NCBI RefSeq assembly: GCF_023896955.1
Contig: NZ_JAMHIW010000012.1
Coordinates: 62,001 to 126,000, forward strand
From: Micromonospora sp. RHAY321
GTDB lineage: Bacteria > Actinomycetota > Actinomycetes > Mycobacteriales > Micromonosporaceae
Reading direction: 5' to 3'
DNA: 64,000 nucleotides
The translations under genes were made by a program, and so were the position numbers. The notes below the pieces were generated by a model. It was not told the origin of the DNA. It saw nothing but the letters and a program-made list of their open reading frames with translations, and did not search any database. Positions within the stretch are counted from its first letter, which is position 1. Every line of letters starts with the position of its first letter. This document shows, piece after piece, positions 51,927 to 59,651 of the stretch.

Positions 51927-52631
51927 TCAGACCAGGCCGGCGTCGTGGACCAGCAGGGCCACCTGGACCCGGTTGTTGAGGTCGAGGCGGGTCAGCAGCC
52001 GCGAGACGTACGCCTTCACCGTGGCCACGCTCATGAACAGCTCCCCCGCGATCTCCGCGTTCGTGCACCCCCTGCCCAGCGAGACCGCCACCTGCCGCTC
52101 CCGCTCACTGAGCCCGGCGAGCAGCCGCAGCGCCCGCTCGCGGCGGGGATCGGGGCCGGCCGGACCCGGGACGGTGGCGGTCACGTGGGCGATCAGCGTC
52201 CGGGTCACCGTCGGGGAGAGGGTCGCCTCGCCGGCCGCCACCCGACGCACCGCGTGCACGATCTCCGCCGGCGGGGTGTCCTTGAGCAGGAAGCCGGCCG
52301 CCCCGGCGCGCAACGCCCGCAGCACCTGCTCGTCGGCGTCGAAGGTGGTCAGGACCAGCACCTCCGGTGGGTGCGGCTGGGCGCGCAGCGCCTCCGTGGC
52401 GGTCAGCCCGTCCACCCGGGGCATCCGGATGTCCATCAGGACCACATCCGGGGAGTACGCGGCGACCGCCGTGGGCACCTCGGCGCCGTCGGCCGCCTCG
52501 CCCACCACGGTCAGGTCGGGCAGGCCGCCGAGGATCATCGAGAGCCCGGCCCGGACCAGCGCGTCGTCGTCCACGATCAGCACCCGGACCGGGGCCGGAC
52601 CGGCACCGGCCGGACCAGCCGGACCGGTCAC
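51927..52631 (-). CDS. NarL/LuxR-family response regulator
   Basis: The protein is 234 aa. A receiver domain has the acidic pocket in VLIVDDDALVR, phosphoacceptor D67 in VVLMDIRMPRVDG and the conserved Lys in GFLLKDTPP. A LuxR-type helix-turn-helix follows, with LSERERQVAVSLGRGCTNAEIAGELFMSVATVKAYVSRL. The GTG at 52631 overlaps the stop of the kinase gene by 4 nt (GTGA), so the pair is translationally coupled. The divergent ABC transporter is the probable target operon. Confidence 0.95.
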   Translation of the reverse strand: MTGPAGPAGAGPAPVRVLIVDDDALVRAGLSMILGGLPDLTVVGEAADGAEVPTAVAAYSPDVVLMDIRMPRVDGLTATEALRAQPHPPEVLVLTTFDADEQVLRALRAGAAGFLLKDTPPAEIVHAVRRVAAGEATLSPTVTRTLIAHVTATVPGPAGPDPRRERALRLLAGLSERERQVAVSLGRGCTNAEIAGELFMSVATVKAYVSRLLTRLDLNNRVQVALLVHDAGLV

Positions 52632-53881
52632 GCCGGCCACGGCAGCCAGGCGGCGAGCCGGAAGTCGCCCGCGTCGTCCCGGCCGTACGCCAGCCGGCCG
52701 CCAGCCAGCGTGACCCGCTCGGTGATGCCGACCAGGCCCGTGCCGGCACCCGGCAACTCGCCCCCGGCCGGGGTGCCGACCGGCCACCGGTTGCCGATCG
52801 CCACGGTCAGGCCGGTGCCCGGCCCGCCCGACACGTCCACGGTGACCGCCGCGCCGGCCGCGTGTTTGCGGGCGTTGGTGAGCCCCTCCTGCACGATCCG
52901 GTACGCGGCCCGCCCCAGCGCCGCAGGCACCTCCCCCGGCGTGGCGACGCTGTCGCTGACGTTCACCCGCACCCCCGCCGTACGGGACTCGTCGATCAGG
53001 GCCGGCAGGTCGGCGAGGGTGGGCTGCGGGGGCTCGGGGGCGTCGCCGTCGCCGTCGGCCCGGAGCACCCCGATCACCTCCCGCAGGTCCTGCAGTGCGG
53101 CGTGCGCGCTGCCCCGGATCACCCCGGCGGCGCGGGCCACCTCGTCCGGCGGTGCGTCCGGGCGGAACTCCAGCGCCCCGGCGTGCAGGCTGAGCAGCGA
53201 GATCCGGTGGGCCAGCACGTCGTGCATCTCCCGGGCGATCCGGGTGCGTTCGAGGTGCCGGGCCTGGGCGACCCGTAGCTGCTGCTCCGCCTCGGCCCGC
53301 TCGGCCCGATCCCGCAACGACACGATCAACTGCCGGCGGGCCCGCACGAACATCCCCCAGGCCAGCACGGCGAAGCTGATCACCACGCCCCACGCCGCCG
53401 TGGCCCAGTACGACATGTTCGGGTCCGGACGCAGCCAACTGAAGACCATGTTCGTGACCAGACCCACGCCGGTCACCGCCACCGCCACGGCGGTACGCCG
53501 GTGCACCACCACGGTGAAGTAGAGGATCACCAGCGGGACGGCCGAGGCCATCGAGAACAGCGTGAGCGGCGCGGTCGCCAGCGCCAGCCCGAGCGGCCAC
53601 CGCCGGCGCAGCCAGAGCAGCCCGCAGCAGGCCAGCCCGAGCAGCGCGTCCGCCCCGGTCATCCAGTCGTGCGGCAACGGGGTCGTGATCGCCGGGTCGG
53701 GCGACAGGGCGTCCGCGGTGACGAACAGCACCCAGAGCAGGGACAGCAGGAAGGCCAGGGTGTCCACGGCCCAGTCCCGGGTGGTGCGGCGCGGCCGCCG
53801 GGCCGCCGCGTCCGGGCTGGTGGCGCCGGCCAGCGCCCCGGGCAGCAGCCAGGGGTGTTCGGGCACGGCGAGGCTGGTCAC
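52628..53881 (-). CDS. sensor histidine kinase (HisKA_3 type)
   Basis: The protein is 417 aa. Four to six membrane segments fill residues about 42-185, with no large extracellular loop, as in intramembrane-sensing kinases. The dimerisation/phosphoacceptor helix has RTRIAREMHDVLAHR with H220, and the ATPase domain has the N-box region YRIVQEGLTNARKHA and G-box GTGLVGITERV. It phosphorylates the coupled NarL-type regulator. The GTG at 53881 has a TAGCAT box exactly 6 nt upstream. The adjacent divergent ABC-2 transporter suggests a peptide-antibiotic or envelope-stress system. Confidence 0.93.
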   Translation of the reverse strand: MTSLAVPEHPWLLPGALAGATSPDAAARRPRRTTRDWAVDTLAFLLSLLWVLFVTADALSPDPAITTPLPHDWMTGADALLGLACCGLLWLRRRWPLGLALATAPLTLFSMASAVPLVILYFTVVVHRRTAVAVAVTGVGLVTNMVFSWLRPDPNMSYWATAAWGVVISFAVLAWGMFVRARRQLIVSLRDRAERAEAEQQLRVAQARHLERTRIAREMHDVLAHRISLLSLHAGALEFRPDAPPDEVARAAGVIRGSAHAALQDLREVIGVLRADGDGDAPEPPQPTLADLPALIDESRTAGVRVNVSDSVATPGEVPAALGRAAYRIVQEGLTNARKHAAGAAVTVDVSGGPGTGLTVAIGNRWPVGTPAGGELPGAGTGLVGITERVTLAGGRLAYGRDDAGDFRLAAWLPWPA

Positions 53882-54013
53882 GAGGCCATGCTAGGCAGCC
53901 GACGGGCGCCGCGACCAGCTACCAAAGTCGAGACCCGCCGGTCGACCAAGGTCGGTGCGGCACCGACCGGTGGCCGCAGCGGATGGCCGGGCGGCGCGGG
54001 CACGCTCATCGAC

Positions 54014-54910
54014 ATGATCACCGTGGAGAACCTCACCAAGCGGTACGGACCGCACCCGGCGGTGGACGACGTGTCGTTCCAGTGCGAGCCGGGAACCGTC
54101 ACCGGCTTCCTCGGCCCCAACGGCGCCGGCAAGTCCACCACCATGCGCATGATCTGCGGGCTCACCGCACCGACCGCCGGTCGCGCCACCGTCTCCGGGC
54201 GCGCCTACCGGGAGCTGCCCAACCCGGGGCGGGAGGTCGGGGTGCTGCTGGACGCCTCCGCCCAGCACGCCGGGCGCACCGGCCGCGAGGCGTTGACGCT
54301 GTCCGCGTACACCATGGGGTTGGACCGGCGCGAGGTCGCCGCGAAGCTCGACCTGGTCGGGTTGAACGCGGTGGCCGCGAAGCGACGGGTGCGGGCGTAC
54401 TCGCTGGGCATGCGCCAGCGGCTCGGGCTGGCGCACGCGCTGCTCGGCAACCCCCGCGTGCTGATCCTCGACGAGCCGGCCAACGGCCTGGACCCGGAGG
54501 GGATCTTCTGGATGCGCGGCCTGCTGCGCGACTTCGCCGACCGGGGCGGCACCGTGCTGCTCTCCTCCCACCTGCTGCGCGAGGTGGAGGCGGTCGCGGA
54601 CCGGCTGGTGGTGATCGGGGGCGGCCGGATCGTGGCCCAGGGCAACAAGAACGAGTTGCTGGCCGGCGACGGCACGGTGGTCCGGGCGCGGGACGGCGCG
54701 GCGCTGCGCCGGGCCCTGGAGGCGGCCGGCCTGAGCGCCGCCGACAGCTCCGAAGGGCTGCTGGTGCAGGCCGACGCCGAAGCGGTCGGCCAGGCCGCCG
54801 CGGACGCCGGTGTCGCGTTGGCCGAGCTACGCCCCGCCGGTGGCGGTGGCCTGGAACAGCTCTTCCTCACCCTGACCGCCGGCGAATCCACCAAGGAGGC
54901 CGTCCGATGA
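54014..54910 (+). CDS. ABC transporter ATP-binding protein (ABC-2/DrrA type)
   Basis: The protein is 298 aa. Walker A GPNGAGKST (34-42), signature-region YSLGMRQRLGLAHALL, Walker B VLILDEPANGLDPEG and the switch H in LLSSHLL are all present. The ~80-residue C-terminal extension is typical of ABC-2 exporters. It energises the membrane protein whose gene overlaps its stop (ATGA). With the divergent two-component genes it forms a likely inducible export module for an antimicrobial or peptide; substrate unknown. Confidence 0.95.
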   Translation: MITVENLTKRYGPHPAVDDVSFQCEPGTVTGFLGPNGAGKSTTMRMICGLTAPTAGRATVSGRAYRELPNPGREVGVLLDASAQHAGRTGREALTLSAYTMGLDRREVAAKLDLVGLNAVAAKRRVRAYSLGMRQRLGLAHALLGNPRVLILDEPANGLDPEGIFWMRGLLRDFADRGGTVLLSSHLLREVEAVADRLVVIGGGRIVAQGNKNELLAGDGTVVRARDGAALRRALEAAGLSAADSSEGLLVQADAEAVGQAAADAGVALAELRPAGGGGLEQLFLTLTAGESTKEAVR

Positions 54911-55704
54911 CCACCGCCACCGCACCCACCGCCGGCGCCGTCGCGCCCCGGCAACACGCCCCGGTACGCCGCCCGTCGATGCTCCGCCTCACCGTCGTGG
55001 AGTTGCGCAAGCTCGTCGACACCCGAGCCGGCCGCTGGCTGCTGATCACCATCGGCCTGGTCGCCGCCGTGATCGTCACCCTTCAGTTGATCTACGCGAA
55101 GGACGTCGAGCAGACGTTCGTCAACTTCTTCGTCCCCTCGCTGCTGCCGGTCGGGGTGCTGCTACCGGTGCTCGGCATCCTGTCGATCACCAGCGAGTGG
55201 TCGCAGCGGACTGCCCTCACCACGTACGCGCTGGTGCCCCGCCGGGAGCGGGTGGTCGCGGCGAAGCTGATCGCCGTGATGCTGACCGCGCTCGCCTCGG
55301 TGCTGGCCAGCCTCGCCGTCGCCGCCGTCGGGACGCTGGTGGCGTCCGCCACCGGCGGCGCGGGCACGTGGGGGATGGACGCGTCGTTGATCGTGAACGC
55401 GGTGATCCTCCAGGTCACCAGCGTGCTGATGGGCGCCGCCTTCGGTCTGCTGCTGCTCAACCCGCCGCTGGCGATCGTCGGTTATCTGCTGCTGCCCACC
55501 CTGTGGGGAGTGCTCGGCGAGATGGTCCGACCCCTGCGCGGCCCGTCCGAGTGGCTGGACACCAGCAAGACCATGGAACCGCTGTTCAGCAGCGACGCCG
55601 TCACCGGCGAGCAGTGGGGGCGGATGGCGGTGTCCCTGCTGGTCTGGATGGTCCTCCCCCTGGCCGCCGGCCTGGTCCGGACGCTCCGCCGCGAGGTGTC
55701 CTGA
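54907..55704 (+). CDS. ABC-2 type transporter permease
   Basis: The protein is 265 aa with six predicted membrane segments. The N-terminal LRLTVVELRKLVDTRAGR is the typical cytosolic entry helix of ABC-2 permeases, followed by SEWSQRTALTTYALVPRRERVVAAK. The ATG overlaps the stop of the ATPase gene by 4 nt (ATGA), so the two are translationally coupled. It forms the membrane pore of the exporter. The YqeB-like gene starts 2 bp after its stop and is probably co-transcribed. Confidence 0.93.
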   Translation: MTTATAPTAGAVAPRQHAPVRRPSMLRLTVVELRKLVDTRAGRWLLITIGLVAAVIVTLQLIYAKDVEQTFVNFFVPSLLPVGVLLPVLGILSITSEWSQRTALTTYALVPRRERVVAAKLIAVMLTALASVLASLAVAAVGTLVASATGGAGTWGMDASLIVNAVILQVTSVLMGAAFGLLLLNPPLAIVGYLLLPTLWGVLGEMVRPLRGPSEWLDTSKTMEPLFSSDAVTGEQWGRMAVSLLVWMVLPLAAGLVRTLRREVS

Positions 55705-55706
55705 CC

Positions 55707-56456
55707 ATGGACGTCGCCGGCAGCCGCCCGCACACCGTGGTCAGCGGCGGCCGCGTGGAGCTGGCGGTCATGTGGGGCGGCTTCCCACTGCTCGGCGCCG
55801 CCGCCGGCGGTCTGCTCGCGCTGGCGGCGGGCTGGGTCGCCGGTCTGCCCTGGGCGCCCCTGCAGGGGCTGTTCGAGCTGCTGGACCGGCTGCCCCAGCC
55901 GCAGGCCACCGCCGGCACGGCGGGGGTGGGCGCACTGGCCGGGCTGGTGGTGGCCGGTATCGGCACCGCCGAACGGCTGATCGTCACCGTCGACGCGGCG
56001 CAGGTCCGCCTGCGCCGCGCCGGCAAGGACCGGCACGTCAGCCGGGCCGAGACGCGGGTGGTCTTCGTCGACGACGGGCACCTGGTGCTGCTCGACGCCG
56101 ACAACGCCGAGCTGACCCGGGAACCGACGGACCTGCCGGCCGACCGGCTGGCAGCGGCGTTCCGGACACACGGCTGGGGCTGGGCGGACGGCGACCCGCA
56201 CCGGTCGTCGTACCGGCTCTGGGTGCCCGACCTGCCCGGGCTGCCCACCGGCGCGGACGCGCTGCTGCGCGCCCGGGAGCGGGCCGTCCAGAAGGATCGC
56301 CGCGACGACGCCCGGGAACTGCGCCGGGAGCTGGGCCGGCTCGGGGTGGTGCTGCGCGACGAGGAGAAGCGGCAGTACTGGCGGCTGAACGGGCGCGCCG
56401 TCACGCCCGGGCAGCAGGAGCCGACTTCGGCCGAGCGGGGGCCCGACGGGCGGTAG
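55707..56456 (+). CDS. YqeB-like membrane protein
   Basis: The protein is 249 aa. Two membrane segments near the N-terminus (about 22-45 and 70-88) are followed by a PH-like cytosolic region (RLIVTVDAAQVRLRRAGKDRHVSRAETRVVFVDDGHLVLLDAD) and a helical basic-acidic C-terminus (ARERAVQKDRRDDARELRREL). This layout matches the YqeB family, of unknown role. The ATG starts 2 bp after the permease stop, placing it in the ABC operon. A TAG that is its own stop forms part of a TAGCGT box upstream of the SOUL gene. Confidence 0.78.
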   Translation: MDVAGSRPHTVVSGGRVELAVMWGGFPLLGAAAGGLLALAAGWVAGLPWAPLQGLFELLDRLPQPQATAGTAGVGALAGLVVAGIGTAERLIVTVDAAQVRLRRAGKDRHVSRAETRVVFVDDGHLVLLDADNAELTREPTDLPADRLAAAFRTHGWGWADGDPHRSSYRLWVPDLPGLPTGADALLRARERAVQKDRRDDARELRRELGRLGVVLRDEEKRQYWRLNGRAVTPGQQEPTSAERGPDGR

Positions 56457-56486
56457 CGTCTGTCCCAGAGACCCTGGGAGCGGGCG

Positions 56487-57047
56487 ATGACTGAGCGGCA
56501 GCCGTACCGGGTGGTGTCCCGACACCCCGGCTTCGAGCTGCGCCGGTACCCGGCCCACCTGGTGGCCGAGGTGCAGGTCCAGGCGTCGTTCACCCGGGCG
56601 CCGCTGGAGGCGTTCCGGCCGCTGGCCGCGTACATCGGGGGCGCCAACCGGGTGCGGCACCCGATCGGGGCCGGACCGGCGACGCCGGACGCCACCGGCA
56701 CGACGAAGATCCCGATGACCGCGCCGGTGGTCCAGGAGGAGGGTGAGCGGCCGGGCGCGTACCTGGTGCAGTTCGTCATGCCCGCCGGCTCCACCGCCGC
56801 CACCCTCCCCGAGCCGGTCGACGCGCGGGTGCGGATCCGGGAGATCCCGGCCCAGCTCGCGGCGGCGATGCGCTTCTCCGGCCGGTGGACGGAGAAGGCG
56901 TTCGGGCAGCGGGCCACCGCGCTCGGCCGGTCGGTCACGGCCGCCGGGCTGCAACCCACCGGCGCGATCCGGTACGCCCGGTTCGACCCCCCGTGGAAGC
57001 CGTGGTTCCTGCGCCGCAACGAGGTCGTGCTGCCGGTGGTGGAGTGA
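56487..57047 (+). CDS. SOUL family heme-binding protein
   Basis: The protein is 186 aa. The SOUL/HBP plan is clear: an early FELRRYPAHLVAEV strand, FRPLAAYIGGANR, KIPMTAPVVQE (the hallmark proline-rich turn), VQFVMPAGS and a late IRYARFDPPWKPWFLRRNEV. Family members bind heme or tetrapyrroles; the role in actinobacteria is unsettled. GGGAG lies 8-9 nt before the ATG, and a TAGCGT box (56454-56459) is a plausible -10. The amino-acid permease gene follows in the same direction after 88 bp. Confidence 0.9.
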   Translation: MTERQPYRVVSRHPGFELRRYPAHLVAEVQVQASFTRAPLEAFRPLAAYIGGANRVRHPIGAGPATPDATGTTKIPMTAPVVQEEGERPGAYLVQFVMPAGSTAATLPEPVDARVRIREIPAQLAAAMRFSGRWTEKAFGQRATALGRSVTAAGLQPTGAIRYARFDPPWKPWFLRRNEVVLPVVE

Positions 57048-57135
57048 GCCGGCGGAGGTATTTACCTCTGTCGCTGCATGGGTAACAGTGGCGGTACGCA
57101 CCGCGCGCGGGGCGCGGTCGAGAGGGGGGACGACG

Positions 57136-58614
57136 ATGACCTCCACGGGCGCCAGTCCCGGTGGCAGCGGGGTGTTCCGCCGCAAACCGGTCGAGGAGAT
57201 CGCGGACGAGAGCGAGGAGGGCCTGTCCCGCTCCCTCGGTCTGTGGCAGCTCACCGCCATCGGGGTGGGCGGCATCATCGGCGCCGGGATCTTCGCGCTG
57301 GCGGGCGCGGTGGCCAACGAGACCGCCGGCCCGGCCGTGCTGGTGTCGTTCCTGATCGCCGGCCTGGCAAGTGCCGCCGCCGCGCTGTCCTACGCCGAGT
57401 TCGCCGGCATGATCCCCAAGGCCGGCTCGGCCTACACCTACGGGTACGCGGTGCTCGGCGAGGCGGTCGGCTGGTTCATCGGCTGGGACCTGCTGCTGGA
57501 GTACACCGCGATCGTCGCGGTGGTGGCGATCGGCATCTCCGGCTACTTCGGCTTCCTCGTCGGCGAGCTGGGCGCGGAACTGCCGGCCTGGATGCTCGGC
57601 GCCCCGGGCACCGGTGAGGGGCACGTCGTGGACCTCTTCGCGGTGGTGCTCTGCCTGCTCATCGCGTACCTGCTCAATCAGGGCATCAAGACCGCCGCCC
57701 GGTTCGAGACCTTCGTGGTCGGGCTGAAGGTGGCGGTCGTGCTGCTGGTGATCGTGGTCGGCTTCTTCCACATCCGGACGGCCAACTACTCGCCGTTCTT
57801 CCCGTTCGGGCTGAGCGGGGCGTTCACCGGCGCGGCCACGGTCTTCTTCGCCGTCTTCGGCTACGACGCGATGAGCACCGCCGCGGAGGAGTCCCGGGAC
57901 GCCCGTCGGCACATGCCGAAGGCGATCATCTGGTCGCTGGTCATCTCGATGGTGCTGTACGTGCTGGCCACCCTGGTGCTGACCGGGATGCAGAACTACC
58001 GCAACATCGACGCGGAGAGCGGCTTCTCCTCGGCGTTCGAGTCGGTGGGCCTGTCCGGGCTGGCCAGCGTGATCGCGGTCGGTGCCATCATCGGGATCCT
58101 GACCGTCATGTTCACCTTCATGCTGGGCGTGACGCGGGTCTGGTTCTCGATGAGCCGCGACGGGCTGCTGCCGGCGTGGTTCGGCAAGCTCCACCCGGTC
58201 CGCCGGGTGCCCACCCGGGTCACCTGGATCGTCGGGGTGGCCTCCGCGCTGATCGCCGGCTTCCTGCCGATCCGGGAGGCGGCGGAGCTGACCAACATCG
58301 GCATCCTGCTCGCCTTCGTGGTGGTCTGCGTCGCGGTGATCGTGCTGCGCTACCGCCGCCCGGACGCGGCGCGGACGTTCCGGCTGCCGGGGATGCCGGT
58401 GGTGCCGGCGGTCGGCGCGCTCTTCTCGCTGTGGCTGATCACCTACCTGGCACCGGAGACCTGGCTGCGCTTCGCCGTCTGGTTCCTGATCGGCGCGCTG
58501 ATCTACGCCTTCTACGGTTACCGGCGCTCGGCGCTGGCCGGCCGCCCACCGGCGACCCCGTCCGGCCCGTCCGGACCGACCGGCCCGGACGGGGACGGCG
58601 GATCGGGGCGGTAG
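57136..58614 (+). CDS. APC-family cationic amino-acid permease
   Basis: The protein is 492 aa with 12-14 membrane segments. The APC signature GVGGIIGAGIFALAGAVA sits in the first helix, and AEFAGMIPKAGSAYTYGY and FFAVFGYDAMSTAAEESRD identify the CAT-type subgroup that carries cationic or broad amino acids. The N-terminus has EEIADESEEGLSRSLGLWQLTAIG as in this subgroup. The C-terminus is a Pro/Gly/Ser/Asp tail whose codons overlap the end of the convergent gene by 97 bp. The ATG follows a G-rich ribosome binding site. Confidence 0.93.
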   Translation: MTSTGASPGGSGVFRRKPVEEIADESEEGLSRSLGLWQLTAIGVGGIIGAGIFALAGAVANETAGPAVLVSFLIAGLASAAAALSYAEFAGMIPKAGSAYTYGYAVLGEAVGWFIGWDLLLEYTAIVAVVAIGISGYFGFLVGELGAELPAWMLGAPGTGEGHVVDLFAVVLCLLIAYLLNQGIKTAARFETFVVGLKVAVVLLVIVVGFFHIRTANYSPFFPFGLSGAFTGAATVFFAVFGYDAMSTAAEESRDARRHMPKAIIWSLVISMVLYVLATLVLTGMQNYRNIDAESGFSSAFESVGLSGLASVIAVGAIIGILTVMFTFMLGVTRVWFSMSRDGLLPAWFGKLHPVRRVPTRVTWIVGVASALIAGFLPIREAAELTNIGILLAFVVVCVAVIVLRYRRPDAARTFRLPGMPVVPAVGALFSLWLITYLAPETWLRFAVWFLIGALIYAFYGYRRSALAGRPPATPSGPSGPTGPDGDGGSGR

Positions 58615-59585
58615 CCGAGCGCGGGCGGCCAGGCCAGCAGGAGCGCCATCCCGAGCCCGGCGAGCACCCCGCCCAGGGAGACCAGCAGGTCGGAGTCGGC
58701 CGCGTTGATCGGGCTGTTGCCGGCCAGCGCCGTGAACGTCGCGCCGATCGGCACCAGCACCATCATGGTGATGCCCACGACCAGCAGCATCGCCACCGGA
58801 CCGACCAGCGCGGCGACGGCGGCCAGGGCGTGGTGTCGCCAGGCGGGCCGACCGCCCGGCCAGTCCCAGGCGAGCAGGGTGACCCCGGTGAGCAGCACCG
58901 CCCCGAGGGCGAGCTGCGGCAGGGATCGCGGGCCGGGCGGGATGGCCCGGACCAGTCCGACGCCGGACACCGCCGCCACGCCGAGCCCCGCCGCCAGCAG
59001 CCAGCGGGTCCGGCCGCGGGCCGGGGCCGCCGCCAGGGCCGCCCCGACGGTCAGAACGACCAGCAGCGCGCCGGTGGCGGAGGCGGCCGGATTCAGCTCC
59101 GGCTCCCGGTCGGTTGGTGACTCGATGCCAGCGGCCACCATCGCCAGCACCCCCGCCACGCAGGCCGCGCCGGTCAGCGCCCACCGGTCCGCCGCGGCCG
59201 GCCGTACGCGCCGATCCCGGCGGAGCAGGACCGCCGCCACCGCGCCGAGCACCGCGCAGCCGCCAGCGGTGAGCAGCACGGTCGCCTCCACACCGCTCGG
59301 GTCGGCCCGGTCGATCGCCACGTCGGCGGCGACCCAGAGACCGCCGAGCAGCACCCCCGGGCCGCTCCACCTCAGGTGCCCACGGCCGGCCAGCACCAGC
59401 CCGAGGACCACCGCGACGATCGCCGCGAACCGCAGATCCCGCGCCCAGTAGGTGTTGTTGCCCGGCAGCCGCTCCGACCACGGGCCGATCGGCTCGGTCA
59501 GCGGTTGCAGCACGGTCATGCCGATCGCCCAGAGCAGCACGGCGGCGGCGGAGAGGAGCAGCCCGACCGGGCGCGCGGATCGCAT
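58518..59585 (-). CDS. integral membrane protein, unassigned
   Basis: The protein is 355 aa with about nine hydrophobic segments and one small extracytoplasmic loop after the first helix (PIGPWSERLPGNNTYWARDLR). No family is recognised. The C-terminal tail is low-complexity (PSPSGPVGPDGPDGV) because its last 97 bp lie on the reverse strand of the permease tail. The ATG at 59585 has no ribosome binding site but a TACCGT box exactly 6 nt upstream. The ABC permease gene at 59652 is upstream on the same strand, 66 bp away. Confidence 0.75.
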   Translation of the reverse strand: MRSARPVGLLLSAAAVLLWAIGMTVLQPLTEPIGPWSERLPGNNTYWARDLRFAAIVAVVLGLVLAGRGHLRWSGPGVLLGGLWVAADVAIDRADPSGVEATVLLTAGGCAVLGAVAAVLLRRDRRVRPAAADRWALTGAACVAGVLAMVAAGIESPTDREPELNPAASATGALLVVLTVGAALAAAPARGRTRWLLAAGLGVAAVSGVGLVRAIPPGPRSLPQLALGAVLLTGVTLLAWDWPGGRPAWRHHALAAVAALVGPVAMLLVVGITMMVLVPIGATFTALAGNSPINAADSDLLVSLGGVLAGLGMALLLAWPPALGYRPDPPSPSGPVGPDGPDGVAGGRPASAERR

Positions 59586-59651
59586 CCGTGGACGGTAGCG
59601 GCCCGATCGCCCCCTCGTCGGCCCTCGGGAGGCGGTCGGGCCGTACACGGG

